NCBI RefSeq assembly: GCF_000298235.1
Contig: NZ_BAHE01000056.1
Span: 62,001 to 126,000, forward strand
Source: Gordonia namibiensis NBRC 108229
Lineage (GTDB): Bacteria > Actinomycetota > Actinomycetes > Mycobacteriales > Mycobacteriaceae
Direction of reading: 5' to 3'
Length of the DNA: 64,000 nt
Both the position numbers and the translations under genes were made by a program. Position 1 is the first letter of the stretch. Every line of letters begins with the position of its first letter. Below, piece after piece: positions 41,937-51,401 of this stretch. The notes below the pieces were generated by a model that was not told where the DNA came from, did no database searches, and worked only from the letters and a program-made list of their open reading frames with translations.

Positions 41937-42739
41937 CCGGGGCTCGGGAAACCGCTGCCCGCGACCTCGAGGGCGCGGGGGTGTTGATCACCGGTGCAGC
42001 CAAGGGGATCGGTGCCGCCACTGCCGCAGCCTTCGCGGCGCGGGGCGCGGTGGTCTACCCGACCGATGTCGACGCCGATCGCGGCCGTGCCGCAGCAGCG
42101 GAATACGGCGCGGCGGAACGGTTCAAGGTTCTCGACGTGCGAGACGAGGAGGGTTGGGGGCGGGTCGTCGCCGAGATGGAGGCAGACGGCCACCCCCTGC
42201 AGGTGATGGTCAACTCGGCCGGCGCCGCCATTCGAGCCTCGCTCGCCGACACCCCCCTCGACGGTTTCCGGCGCATGGTCGACCTCAACCTCGTGGGCAC
42301 CTTCCTCGGTGTGCGCACGGCCGCCCGGCACATGGTCGCCGGTGGCGCGGTGGTCAACATCTCGTCTCTGCGAGGAGTGGTCGCCACCGCCGAACTCGGC
42401 GCGTACGGAGCGTCGAAGTTCGGTGTCCGCGCGCTGACGAGGGTCGCGGCCATCGAACTGGCCCACAAGGGGATCCGTGTCAACGACGTGTGCCCCGGAA
42501 GCATCGACACCGAGATCACCGCAGTACCGGACTTCGATCACGTCGACGTGGAGAGCTACGTCCGCACCATCCCGATGCAGCGCCGGGGCGCCCCGGAGGA
42601 AGTCGCCGAGGTGATCCTGTTCCTCGCCGAACCGCGCAGCAGTTACATCACCGGCGTCGATCTCCTCGTCGACGGCGGAACCGGTGCCGGCGTGACCACA
42701 CCTACCAAGAACAACCTCGACAAGAACACGGAGAACTGA
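41933..42739 (+). CDS. Short-chain dehydrogenase/reductase
   Basis: 268 residues from a GTG at 41933 that overlaps the binding-protein stop. SDR motifs: LITGAAKGIGAATAAAFAARG near residue 17, DVDADRG after beta-2 (Asp, NAD preference), NSAGAAI, VVNISSLRGVV, AYGASKFGVRAL, and PGSIDTEIT. Inserted between transporter genes, so import and the first redox step appear co-regulated. Confidence 0.88.
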   Translation: MTGARETAARDLEGAGVLITGAAKGIGAATAAAFAARGAVVYPTDVDADRGRAAAAEYGAAERFKVLDVRDEEGWGRVVAEMEADGHPLQVMVNSAGAAIRASLADTPLDGFRRMVDLNLVGTFLGVRTAARHMVAGGAVVNISSLRGVVATAELGAYGASKFGVRALTRVAAIELAHKGIRVNDVCPGSIDTEITAVPDFDHVDVESYVRTIPMQRRGAPEEVAEVILFLAEPRSSYITGVDLLVDGGTGAGVTTPTKNNLDKNTEN

Positions 42740-42740
42740 C

Positions 42741-43922
42741 GTGACATCTCGATTCTCAGTGTCCGGACTGGTCAAAAAGTACGGTGACAACGTCGTCGTC
42801 GACGATCTGGACCTACCCATCGAAGAGGGCGAGTTCCTCGTCCTGCTCGGACCGAGCGGATGCGGCAAGACCACCACTCTGCGCTGCCTGGCCGGCCTGG
42901 AAACCCCTCAGGGAGGGTCGATCTCGTTCAAGGACGAGCTGATCTTCGACGCCGAATCGGGCGTGAACGTGCCGGCGCATCGCCGCAACATCGGCATGGT
43001 CTTCCAGTCCTACGCCCTGTGGCCGCACATGACCGTGCGCAAGAACATCGGGTACCCGCTCAAGGTCCGCAAGATGAAAGAGGCCCTCAAGGACGGGTCG
43101 ATCGAGCAGGCCGCACGGATGGTGGACTGCGAGGGTCTGCTCGACCGCTACCCCTCTCAGCTCTCCGGTGGTCAGCAGCAGCGCGTCGCGGTCGCACGCG
43201 GACTGGTGTCCCGTCCCGACCTCGTTCTCTTCGACGAACCGCTCTCGAATCTCGACGCCCGCTTGCGCGATCAGGTGCGGTCGCAGATCCACCAGTTGCA
43301 CCAGCAGCTCGGTTTCACCGCGGTCTTCGTGACGCACGACCAGTCGGAGGCGTTCGCCCTCGGCGACCGGATCGCCATCATGAAGGCCGGCAAGATCGAA
43401 CAGTACGACGAGCCCGAACACGTCTTCGAGACCCCGGTCTCCGAATACGTCGCGGCCTTCATCGGGATGTCGAACCGGATCGAACTCCTTCGGGGACACG
43501 ACGGATGGCGTACCACCAAGGGCGACGCGGTCGACCTGTCGCGCGCACTGGTACGCGGGGTTCCGGACCGCGGTACCGAGGCGGCGGCGCGTCTTCGCCC
43601 CGATGACCTCCTGTTGCACGCGTCGACGGCCGAGGCGCCGGCAGGCAACGTCGTGCTGCACGCCGAGCTCGTCGACTTCGAGTACGGCGGACGGTATTAC
43701 GACGTGACGGTGCGTTCGGGTGAGGACACCCTCCTGTTGCGTGCTTCCGCGGCCGAACACGGTGTGACCCTGAAGAAGAGCGCGCCCGGCGACCAGATCG
43801 CCGTGAGTTTCGATCCGTCGGCGCTGCGGGTGTACCCCGACCAGGCCGACGCGGCCATCGACACGGTCTCGCAGACCGCCAAGACCGCGGTGGCGCCGGT
43901 CCCGGCGAAGCTCGCATCATGA
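42741..43922 (+). CDS. ABC transporter ATPase of the importer
   Basis: 393 residues from a GTG one base after the SDR stop. Walker A GPSGCGKTT, Q-loop MVFQSYALWPHMTV, signature LSGGQQQRVAVARGL, Walker B LVLFDEPLSNLD, switch FVTHDQSEAFALGD. The C-terminal part (about 240-390) is a TOBE-like regulatory domain. Groups with PotA/FbpC-type ATPases. Works with the permease at 43919 and the three lipoproteins. Confidence 0.92.
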   Translation: MTSRFSVSGLVKKYGDNVVVDDLDLPIEEGEFLVLLGPSGCGKTTTLRCLAGLETPQGGSISFKDELIFDAESGVNVPAHRRNIGMVFQSYALWPHMTVRKNIGYPLKVRKMKEALKDGSIEQAARMVDCEGLLDRYPSQLSGGQQQRVAVARGLVSRPDLVLFDEPLSNLDARLRDQVRSQIHQLHQQLGFTAVFVTHDQSEAFALGDRIAIMKAGKIEQYDEPEHVFETPVSEYVAAFIGMSNRIELLRGHDGWRTTKGDAVDLSRALVRGVPDRGTEAAARLRPDDLLLHASTAEAPAGNVVLHAELVDFEYGGRYYDVTVRSGEDTLLLRASAAEHGVTLKKSAPGDQIAVSFDPSALRVYPDQADAAIDTVSQTAKTAVAPVPAKLAS

Positions 43923-45631
43923 CGGCCACGGTTCCGACGGCCGGGATCGGATCGTCCCCCCGGTCGCTGGCGATCCCCGCCCAGTGGCGGGCGCGGATCG
44001 GCTACGGCATCCTGCTCGCGATCCTGGCCTACCTGGTGGTCCTCCCGATGGTCCGGCTGCAGGCACTGGCCTTCGAGGACGGTGCGCAGGGTTACCGAAA
44101 CGAGTACGGCCGCTTCGACATCGCGGAGACGATCTGGACGACGGTCGCGCTGGCGGTGGGCTCGCTGGTGATCGCCATGGTCCTGGGTACGCTGCTCGCC
44201 TTCGCGGCGAGCCGTCTGCCGGCGGGCATGGGCTTCCTCAAGATGATCCCCATCCTGCCGATCGTCATGCCTGCCGTCGCGAACATCGTGGGCTGGGCGT
44301 TCCTGCTCTCCCCGGGCCCCGGCTACCTGAACGTGCTGCTGCGGAAGCTCCCGTGGTGGAGCGGCAGCGACAGCGGGCCGATCGACGTGTACACCGTGCC
44401 GTGGATCATCATCCTGACCGGCTTCGGCCTGACGTCCTTCGTCTACCTGTTCGTCAGTGCCGGGATGCAAAACATCAGTGCCGAACACCTCGAAGCGGCA
44501 CAGACGAGCGGGTCGTCGACCGTCGGTGTGTTCTTCCGCATCGTGCTGCCCCTCCTGCGGCCCTCGCTCATCTACGGCGGCGGTATCGCCTTCCTGCTCG
44601 GTCTCGGCCAGTTCACCGGTCCGTTGCTGCTCGGTCAGAACAACGGCGTGAACGTGCTGACCACCGACATGTACCGCCGGGTATCGGAGTCCCCGGCCGA
44701 CTTCGCCGCGGCCGCGGCCGCGGGTTCGCCACTGGTGATCCTCGGTATCGCGATCGTCCTCGTCCAGAAACTGTTGTTGGGCAACCAGAGCCGCTTCGTC
44801 ACCCATGGCGGCAAGGCGTTCTCGCCGACCGGTGGTCGCGCGCGTTGGGCGAGCGCCACGCTGGTCGTGTATGCCCTCGTCGCGCTGGTCATCCCGATGG
44901 TCGGGCTCGTCATCGTGTCGCTGACCCCGTACTGGTCCGGGTCGTTGTCGTGGGGACTGTTCACCCTCGACAACTTCCGTGAACTCTTCGCGAACGCCTC
45001 GGTCACCGAGTCGATCGTCACCAGTGTTCTCACCTCGTTGGGCGCTGTCGCGATCTGCATCCCGATCGGGTACGCAATGGCCAACCTCCTGGTGCGGGGC
45101 CGCCAGCACAAGGTCCTTGGCCTGGTAGGCGATCTGATCACCGCACTGCCGCTGGGTATCCCCGCCGTCATCTTCGGTGTCGGCTTCCTGCTCACCTACA
45201 CCGAACCGCCGCTGATCCTCTACGGCACGCGAACGGTCATCGTGTTGGTCTATGTGGTGCTGATGCTGCCCTTCGCGGTGCGGATGCAGATGACCGCGAT
45301 GCTCTCGTTGGGCAACACCTACACCGAGGCATCGGCGACCAGTGGCGCGTCGCCCCTCGTCACCAACCTACGGATCATGTTGCCGCTCATGCGGCCTGCG
45401 ATCCTGAGCGCAGTGGCGCTGATGTTCATCCTGCTGACCCACGAGTTCGCGGCGTCGCTCCTTGTCCGGGCGTCGACCACACAGGTGATGGGCACGTTGC
45501 TCTACGACATGTGGCAGAACGGGTCGTACCCGCAGGTTGCCGCGATGGCGTTGCTGATGACGGCGGTGACCGCCGGCGGTGTCGGTGCGGCGATGGTGGT
45601 CGGCGGGCGCAATGTCCTCAGCAATCTCTGA
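43919..45631 (+). CDS. Fused double-domain ABC transporter permease (FbpB type)
   Basis: 570 residues with about 12 helices, two permease halves in one chain. Each has an EAA loop: ISAEHLEAAQTSGSSTVGVFFRIVLPLL near residue 185 and NTYTEASATSGASPLVTNLRIMLPLM near 475. Overlaps the ATPase gene by ATGA. Typical of iron/thiamine/aminophosphonate importers, where a single polypeptide makes the channel. Confidence 0.92.
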   Translation: MTATVPTAGIGSSPRSLAIPAQWRARIGYGILLAILAYLVVLPMVRLQALAFEDGAQGYRNEYGRFDIAETIWTTVALAVGSLVIAMVLGTLLAFAASRLPAGMGFLKMIPILPIVMPAVANIVGWAFLLSPGPGYLNVLLRKLPWWSGSDSGPIDVYTVPWIIILTGFGLTSFVYLFVSAGMQNISAEHLEAAQTSGSSTVGVFFRIVLPLLRPSLIYGGGIAFLLGLGQFTGPLLLGQNNGVNVLTTDMYRRVSESPADFAAAAAAGSPLVILGIAIVLVQKLLLGNQSRFVTHGGKAFSPTGGRARWASATLVVYALVALVIPMVGLVIVSLTPYWSGSLSWGLFTLDNFRELFANASVTESIVTSVLTSLGAVAICIPIGYAMANLLVRGRQHKVLGLVGDLITALPLGIPAVIFGVGFLLTYTEPPLILYGTRTVIVLVYVVLMLPFAVRMQMTAMLSLGNTYTEASATSGASPLVTNLRIMLPLMRPAILSAVALMFILLTHEFAASLLVRASTTQVMGTLLYDMWQNGSYPQVAAMALLMTAVTAGGVGAAMVVGGRNVLSNL

Positions 45632-45650
45632 ATCGGCGTCCGAGGAGTTC

Positions 45651-46418
45651 ATGATGGGTGTAGGTGCAGGCAGGCTTGCCGGCAAGGTCGCGCTCGTGAC
45701 CGGCGCAACCGGTGGGATCGGCGTCGAGATCGTTCGACGCCTGGCCGGTGAAGGAGCCTCAGTCGTGCTGACCGACGTCGCCGGTGCTCCGCTGGATGAG
45801 TTGCGGGACAGTCTGTCCGAACCCGACAAGCATCTGGTCGCAACACTCGACATCTCGTCGGAGAGTGGATGGGAGAGCGTCGTCGGTGACATCGCGGAGC
45901 GTCATCCCCGGCTGGACCTGCTCGTCAACAACGGTGCGATCGGGAGTCTCGCGTCGGTGGTCGACGAGAAGGTCGACACCTATCAGCGCGTGATCGACAT
46001 CAGTCAGACCGGTACCTGGCTGGGGATGAAGCACGCGGGCGCCCACATCGAGGCGACCGGAGGCGGGGCCATCGTCAACGTGTGCTCGATCCTGGGATCG
46101 GTTGGCGGGCTGGGCAACAGCCTCGCCTACGCCGCCGCGAAGGGGGCGGTGCGGACGATGACGAAGAATGCTGCGCTGCACTGGGCGAAGCGCGGGGTCC
46201 GGGTGAACTCGATCCACCCGGGTTTCATCGGCACCGAACAGCTCAGGGAGCGGTACGAGGGCACCGAGCGTCACGACGCGATGATCGCGAACACCCCGAT
46301 GGGGCGCCTCGGCAAGGCGGAGGACGTCGCGGCCGCGGTCGCATTCCTCGGCGGCGACGACGCGCTCTACATCACCGGCACCGAACTCTACGTCGACGGT
46401 GGCTGGACCTGCGCCTGA
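45651..46418 (+). CDS. Short-chain dehydrogenase/reductase
   Basis: 255 residues from the ATG at 45651 (a Met codon follows directly), with GAGGAG just upstream. Motifs: LVTGATGGIGVEIVRRLAGEG, TDVAGAP (Asp after beta-2), NNGAIGS, IVNVCSILGSVG, AYAAAKGAVRTM, PGFIGTEQ, and YVDGGWTCA. NAD-type reductase/dehydrogenase in the import operon, 20 bases after the permease. Confidence 0.88.
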   Translation: MMGVGAGRLAGKVALVTGATGGIGVEIVRRLAGEGASVVLTDVAGAPLDELRDSLSEPDKHLVATLDISSESGWESVVGDIAERHPRLDLLVNNGAIGSLASVVDEKVDTYQRVIDISQTGTWLGMKHAGAHIEATGGGAIVNVCSILGSVGGLGNSLAYAAAKGAVRTMTKNAALHWAKRGVRVNSIHPGFIGTEQLRERYEGTERHDAMIANTPMGRLGKAEDVAAAVAFLGGDDALYITGTELYVDGGWTCA

Positions 46419-46451
46419 GTCAGGCGACAGGCTTTATCAACGGAGGAACAC

Positions 46452-47480
46452 ATGAGAACTCGCAGACTCGTCGGTGCGCTCGCAGCAGCGACCCTCGCCC
46501 TGACGGTCGCTGCGTGCGGAGGCGGCAGCGAACCTTCCCGCGCGGTGGACGGCCCCTGGGAGGACGTCGTCGCGGCGGCCAACAAGGAGGGCAAGGTCAC
46601 CCTGTACTCGACGCAGGCCGCACCCCGCCTCGCCGACTTGGAGAAGCAGTTCGAGAAGGCCTACCCCGCCATCGATCTCGAGATCGTCCGCGGGGTCGAC
46701 GCCGACCTCCTCTCCAAGATCGACGCCGAATCGCGGTCGGGCAAGGGAATCGGCGACGTTGCCGTCATCACCGACATCTCGTGGATGAAGGCGAACGCCG
46801 ACAACGACGTCGCCGTCCCCGTCGTGGGGCCGGCATTCGACGCGCCGGATTACCACCGCGCGTCGAGCATCGTCGATGACCGCTTCTTCCTGGAAGGTGC
46901 CGTCATCCTCGGTCTCGGCTGGAACACCAAGGCGCTCCCCGGCGGGGTCAAGGACGCGCGGGGCCTGCTCGATCCGGCGCTGAAAGGAAAGATCGGCATC
47001 GTCAACCCGGCGACCTCGCCGACCTACCTCGATTACTACGCGCACATCGAGAAGTACTACGGCGAGGATTACATCAAGGCGCTGGCGGCCCAGAATCCGC
47101 GTATCTACCCCAGCAACCAGCCGCTGGGGCAAGCCGTCGCGTCGGGTGAGGTGACCGTCGGACTGATGACCGATCCCATGCTCACGTCCAAGGACGCCGG
47201 TGCGCCGGTGGATTGGACGGCGACCGAGCATGTCTGGGGTGCGAAGTGGTACGGACTCGCGTTGGGATCGTCGCCGCATCCCAACGCCGCCCAGGTCCTC
47301 GCCGACTTCATGGTCACGCCCGCCGGACAGGCCGCGACCACTCCCGGTTACGCCTCGGTACTGCCCGACATCGCAGGTTCGGTCGCGAACGCTCAGGAGG
47401 TCGCCGACCAGAACCTCGACGTGACCACCGGACAAGGTGCACAGAAGTACCGGTCCGAGCTGGAGCAGATTCTGAAATGA
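46452..47480 (+). CDS. ABC transporter substrate-binding lipoprotein (COG1840 type), paralogue 2
   Basis: 342 residues, signal peptide with lipobox TVAAC near residue 21. Same fold as 40896 but the most divergent of the three: WEDVVAAANKEGKVTLYSTQ, VRGVDADLLSKIDAESRSGKG, LGLGWNTKALPGG, YYGEDYIKALAAQNPRIYP, NAAQVLADFMVTPAGQAA. The changes lie in the ligand-contact loops, so it may bind a different but related compound. Overlaps the next gene by ATGA. Confidence 0.88.
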   Translation: MRTRRLVGALAAATLALTVAACGGGSEPSRAVDGPWEDVVAAANKEGKVTLYSTQAAPRLADLEKQFEKAYPAIDLEIVRGVDADLLSKIDAESRSGKGIGDVAVITDISWMKANADNDVAVPVVGPAFDAPDYHRASSIVDDRFFLEGAVILGLGWNTKALPGGVKDARGLLDPALKGKIGIVNPATSPTYLDYYAHIEKYYGEDYIKALAAQNPRIYPSNQPLGQAVASGEVTVGLMTDPMLTSKDAGAPVDWTATEHVWGAKWYGLALGSSPHPNAAQVLADFMVTPAGQAATTPGYASVLPDIAGSVANAQEVADQNLDVTTGQGAQKYRSELEQILK

Positions 47481-48538
47481 GTTCCCGACGCCTCGGGACG
47501 GTCGGCGGAATCCGCCGGCTGTCCCTGGTGGCCCTCGCCACGGCCGCCCTCACGATGACAGCGGCATGTGGCGGGGGCTCGTCCTCTTCGGAGGCGGTCT
47601 CCGGTGACTGGGACGAGGTGGTCGCCGCCGCCGAGCAGGAGGGCAGCGTCTATCTCTACTCCACCCAGCACCCGGACAATCTCCAGAAGCTCAAGGAGTC
47701 GTTCGAGGCCGCCTACCCCCGGATCACGCTCGAGTTCACCCGTGGGACCGATGTCGAGATCAATCCTCGCGTCGAGACCGAGAACCGTACTGGCAAGGGA
47801 ACCGCCGACGTCCACATGTCCTCGGACTTCAGCTGGGTCACGCGGGCCGCCGCGTCGGGGCAGTACTCGGTCGAGCCGGTCGGGCCGGCCTTCGACAACC
47901 CGGCCTACGAGCGGTCTCGCAGCGTGATCGACGATCGGTTGTTCCTCGTCAGCGGTGCGGCGTTCGCCCTCGGGTGGAACACAGATGCGCTGCCGGGCGG
48001 ACTCGACAAGCCAGAGGATCTCTTGTCCGAATCCCTGCGGGGTCGGATCGGAGTGGTGAACCCCGCCGGCTTCGCCCCCGTCGTGGACGAGTACCGGTTC
48101 TTCGACAAGAACTGGGCTCCCGACTTCAACAAGCGTCTCGCAGCTCTCGAGCCGCGGATCTATCCCGGCGCGCTCGCCGTCGCGCAGGCGCTCAACTCCG
48201 GCGAGATCGTCGCGACACCGATGGTCCAACCGCTGGTGCGCGAGCAGAAGACCGGCGCCCCGGTCGGATGGAAGCTGCCGCAACCCTATTGGGGCACACC
48301 CTGGTACTCCCACGTACTTACCTCGGCCCCCCATCCGAACGCGGCCCAGGTCCTGGCCGACTTCCTGGTCACCCGGGACGGTCAGACCGCTCTGTCGACC
48401 GGTTATGCGTCGGCACTCCCGGACATCCCCGGGGCGGTCGCACGAGCCCAGGACATCCCGCTCCCTGACGTCGACTCGCTCACCGCGGAGTCGGTCGATC
48501 GGTATCAGCAGGAGTGGCGCAGGCAGTTCCTGTCCTGA
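47477..48538 (+). CDS. ABC transporter substrate-binding lipoprotein (COG1840 type), paralogue 3
   Basis: 353 residues, lipobox TAAC near residue 30. Very similar to paralogue 1: WDEVVAAAEQEGSVYLYSTQ, TRGTDVEINPRVETENRTGKG, FALGWNTDALPGG, LAALEPRIYPGALAVAQAL, NAAQVLADFLVTRDGQTAL. Start fixed by overlap with paralogue 2. Followed by AAAGGAGGT, a consensus ribosome site for the reductase gene. Confidence 0.88.
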   Translation: MSSRRLGTVGGIRRLSLVALATAALTMTAACGGGSSSSEAVSGDWDEVVAAAEQEGSVYLYSTQHPDNLQKLKESFEAAYPRITLEFTRGTDVEINPRVETENRTGKGTADVHMSSDFSWVTRAAASGQYSVEPVGPAFDNPAYERSRSVIDDRLFLVSGAAFALGWNTDALPGGLDKPEDLLSESLRGRIGVVNPAGFAPVVDEYRFFDKNWAPDFNKRLAALEPRIYPGALAVAQALNSGEIVATPMVQPLVREQKTGAPVGWKLPQPYWGTPWYSHVLTSAPHPNAAQVLADFLVTRDGQTALSTGYASALPDIPGAVARAQDIPLPDVDSLTAESVDRYQQEWRRQFLS

Positions 48539-48575
48539 GTCGTCGGCCGCCGATAACTCCTCGAAAGGAGGTCCG

Positions 48576-50513
48576 ATGACCGCCGGACCCGTTTTCCCCG
48601 AACTGTTCTCGCCGATGGAGATCGGCGGACTGACCCTCCGGAACCGGTTGGTCGCTCTTCCCGCCGGCACGAGCCTTGTCGAGCACGGTGTGCCGACCGA
48701 GGGCGACACCGAGCACTTCGAGCGGCTCGCCGCCGGAGGTGTCGGCATGATCGTGGGCGGCGCGACCGTCGTCCACCCCACCACGACTCTGCGGTCACGC
48801 AAACTCGTGGAGGCCTACCAGGACGAGGTCATCCCCGCCACGGCCAAGAAGGTTGCCGCGGTGCACCGTCACGGGGCGCGTCTGATCACCCAATTGGTCC
48901 ATCTGGGACGGGAGTTCATCGGGGGGGAGTCGGATTCACCGCCGGTGGCCCCCTCGTCCCTCAAGACGAACCGAGACGCCTATCCACCCCATGAATTGAC
49001 GATCGCCGAGATCGAGGACATCGTCGACGGTTGGGCGACCTCCGCACGCAATCTCATCGCCGCCGACGTGGACGGTCTTGAGATCCATGCTGCCCACGGA
49101 TATCTCGTCGCACAGTTCATGTCACCGCTGACGAACCGCCGAACCGACTCCTTCGGTGGCGGATTCGAGAACCGGATGCGATTCGGGCGACTCGTCGTCG
49201 AGGCCATGCGTGCGCAGATGCCTGCCGGAAAGCTGCTCGGCGTGCGATTGAGCGGCGAGGAGGAGATCCCCGGCGGGATGACGATCGACGACTGTGTACG
49301 GATCGCGGAGTACTACGCCGACCTCGGCGTGGACTACCTCAGCATCACACACGGCACCCGCGGGTCGTACGTCAAGGATTCGACGCAACCGGACGCGGTC
49401 GCGGTGGGTTCGGCAGCACGGGTGCGTGCCGCCACCGGTGTGCCGGTCCTCGTCGGACAGCGGATCCGGGATGCGGCGACCGCCGAACACATCATCAAAC
49501 GCGGCCAGGCCGACCTCGTCGGGATGGCGCGGGCGCTGATCGCCGACCCTGAACTACCCAACAAGTCGGCCGAGGGCCGAATGCTGGAGATCCGGGGATG
49601 CCTCGGGGTCAACCAGGACTGCCGGGCCTTCGATCCGCACCTGCACTGCGCGGTGAACGCCGAGGTCGGACGGGGCAGACACCGGAATGTCGGAATGCGG
49701 GCGCCGGAGACCAAAGAGGTCTATGTCATCGGCGGTGGCCCGGGCGGGTTGGAAGCCGCTCGCGTCGCGGCCGAACGGGGGCACCGGGTAACCCTTTTCG
49801 AGGGTGCAACCGAACTCGGCGGAGCCGTCCGGACCGCCGCACGGTCGCCGCACCGGAGCACCCTGATCGATATCGTCGACTATCTCGGTCACGAGATGCG
49901 GCGTCTCAAGGTGGACGTGAACCTCGCCGCGGCCATCGATCCCGACGACTTCACCGAGATCACCGGTATCGCCGACCATGTCATCGTGGCCACCGGCTCC
50001 CGGCCGGCGCCGATCCCGGGGTGGCTACCGCAGCACGCGTCGGCAACCGTGGATCAGGCGATCCTCGGCGATCTGCCGTCGATCGACACGCGCAACGCCG
50101 TGGTCGTCGACGACGGTGACGGATTCTGGCCGGCCTACAACGCGGCCGAGGCTCTCGCGCAACAGGGTTGGCGGGTCACCCTGTCGACGCCGCTGACCTC
50201 ACTGTGTTCGCGTATCCCGGCCGAGAGCGTCGGCCCGCTGCTCCGTCGACTCGCCGAGGCAGGGGTCACCCTGGAAGTCGCACGGACACTCGAGCCGGGT
50301 GGCGACGGCTCGTTGCAGAGCCGGCCGGTTTTCGGCGGTGAGCCACAGATCATTCCGGAGTCGCTGATCGTCTGGCATCAGCCCCGGGTACCCCTGTCGC
50401 CGTTCGCCATCGACGGGGGCGATACCACGATCAGTCAGATCGGTGACTGCGTGACCCCACGACGCATCGGACATGCGATAGCCGAAGGCTATCGCGTCGG
50501 TGCAGAGATCTGA
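48576..50513 (+). CDS. Old Yellow Enzyme-type NADH oxidoreductase (2,4-dienoyl-CoA reductase architecture)
   Basis: 645 residues. N-terminal FMN barrel (residues 1-350): PMEIGGLTLRNRLVALPAG, then EIHAAHGYLVAQFMSPLTNR and RTDSFGGGFENR. The iron-sulfur region reads RGCLGVNQDCRAFDPHLHCAVN: three Cys instead of the usual four, Val replacing the second. The C-terminal NAD(P)/FAD half starts VYVIGGGPGGLEAARVAAERG. Family members reduce 2,4-dienoyl-CoAs or act on ring double bonds (BaiCD, BaiH of bile acid dehydroxylation). Here probably reduces an unsaturated intermediate. Confidence 0.9.
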   Translation: MTAGPVFPELFSPMEIGGLTLRNRLVALPAGTSLVEHGVPTEGDTEHFERLAAGGVGMIVGGATVVHPTTTLRSRKLVEAYQDEVIPATAKKVAAVHRHGARLITQLVHLGREFIGGESDSPPVAPSSLKTNRDAYPPHELTIAEIEDIVDGWATSARNLIAADVDGLEIHAAHGYLVAQFMSPLTNRRTDSFGGGFENRMRFGRLVVEAMRAQMPAGKLLGVRLSGEEEIPGGMTIDDCVRIAEYYADLGVDYLSITHGTRGSYVKDSTQPDAVAVGSAARVRAATGVPVLVGQRIRDAATAEHIIKRGQADLVGMARALIADPELPNKSAEGRMLEIRGCLGVNQDCRAFDPHLHCAVNAEVGRGRHRNVGMRAPETKEVYVIGGGPGGLEAARVAAERGHRVTLFEGATELGGAVRTAARSPHRSTLIDIVDYLGHEMRRLKVDVNLAAAIDPDDFTEITGIADHVIVATGSRPAPIPGWLPQHASATVDQAILGDLPSIDTRNAVVVDDGDGFWPAYNAAEALAQQGWRVTLSTPLTSLCSRIPAESVGPLLRRLAEAGVTLEVARTLEPGGDGSLQSRPVFGGEPQIIPESLIVWHQPRVPLSPFAIDGGDTTISQIGDCVTPRRIGHAIAEGYRVGAEI

Positions 50514-50526
50514 GATCAGAGGAGAA

Positions 50527-51318
50527 ATGATGAACGAGGCCCAGTTCGAGGGCAAGATCGCGGTCGTCACCGGCGGCGGATCCGGGATCGGAGCCGCGAC
50601 GGTGCGCGAACTCAACCGTCGCGGTGCGGAATTGGTGTACGTCGTCGACGTCTCCATCGACGGAGCGAAGACGGTGGCATCCGAGATCGACGGCGCCCGG
50701 GCCCTGGAATTGGACGTCTCCGACTCGGAGGCGGTTGCCGAGGCATTCGCCGGCGTCGTCGCCGAGCACGGGCGGCTGGACGTCGTGGTGCACGCGGCCG
50801 GCGTGGACGATCCGACCTCGAAGACGTGGATGCAGGAGGCGGCGGCACAGGGCGAGCCCATCGACGTCACGTCGCGACTGACCGACAAGATGTGGCGACG
50901 GGTTCTGGACATCAACCTCGACGGCACGTTCTACGTGCTGCGAGAAGCTGTGCGCGCCATGAAAGGTCGCGGAGGAGGTGCCATCGTGACGGTCGGTTCG
51001 TCGTCGGCCTTCGACACCCTCATCGGTTACCCGCACTACTCTGCGTCCAAGGCGGCGGTCCATGCGATGAGCCAGTCGGTAGCGAAAGAGGTACTGCCGT
51101 TCGGCATTCGCGTCAACACGATCGCGCCCGGCCCGGTCGACACCGCCATGGCCGCGCGGACCCCGGCGCACCTTCGTGCAGCGATGGACTCGGGTCCGGC
51201 TCGTGGCTACGCCAGCCCGGAGGAGCTCGCCGACACGATCCTGTATCTGGCGTCGCCGGGAGCGGCCAATCTCGTCGGTGCTGTGGTGCTGAGCAACGGC
51301 GGCAGATTCACCGTCTGA
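50527..51318 (+). CDS. Short-chain dehydrogenase/reductase
   Basis: 263 residues from the ATG at 50527, with GGAG just upstream; another Met follows directly. Motifs: VVTGGGSGIGAATVRELNRRG, VVDVSIDG (Asp after beta-2), HAAGVDDP, AIVTVGSSSAF, HYSASKAAVHAM, and PGPVDTAM. Last gene of the plus-strand operon, followed at 51340 by an intrinsic terminator. Confidence 0.88.
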   Translation: MMNEAQFEGKIAVVTGGGSGIGAATVRELNRRGAELVYVVDVSIDGAKTVASEIDGARALELDVSDSEAVAEAFAGVVAEHGRLDVVVHAAGVDDPTSKTWMQEAAAQGEPIDVTSRLTDKMWRRVLDINLDGTFYVLREAVRAMKGRGGGAIVTVGSSSAFDTLIGYPHYSASKAAVHAMSQSVAKEVLPFGIRVNTIAPGPVDTAMAARTPAHLRAAMDSGPARGYASPEELADTILYLASPGAANLVGAVVLSNGGRFTV

Positions 51319-51339
51319 CGAGAAGTACCCAGACACGAA

Positions 51340-51381
51340 AAAAGCCTGAGCGGAATCGAAAACGGTTCCGCTCAGGCTTTT
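51340..51381. terminator. Bidirectional intrinsic terminator
   Basis: Perfect 16-base stem (AAAAGCCTGAGCGGAA at 51340-51355, complement 51366-51381), 10-base loop, A-tract and TTTT at its ends. Ends the plus-strand operon and the convergent TetR gene (stop 51402). Confidence 0.93.
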
Positions 51382-51401
51382 GCGTCTGTCGAGGACTTGG
51401 C

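Noticed and set aside
40896-45631. Annotation of the transporter as a ferric-iron importer
   Set aside because: Fold similarity to iron-type systems is real, but operators, operon partners and three paralogous receptors fit an organic ligand better; no iron-box was seen.
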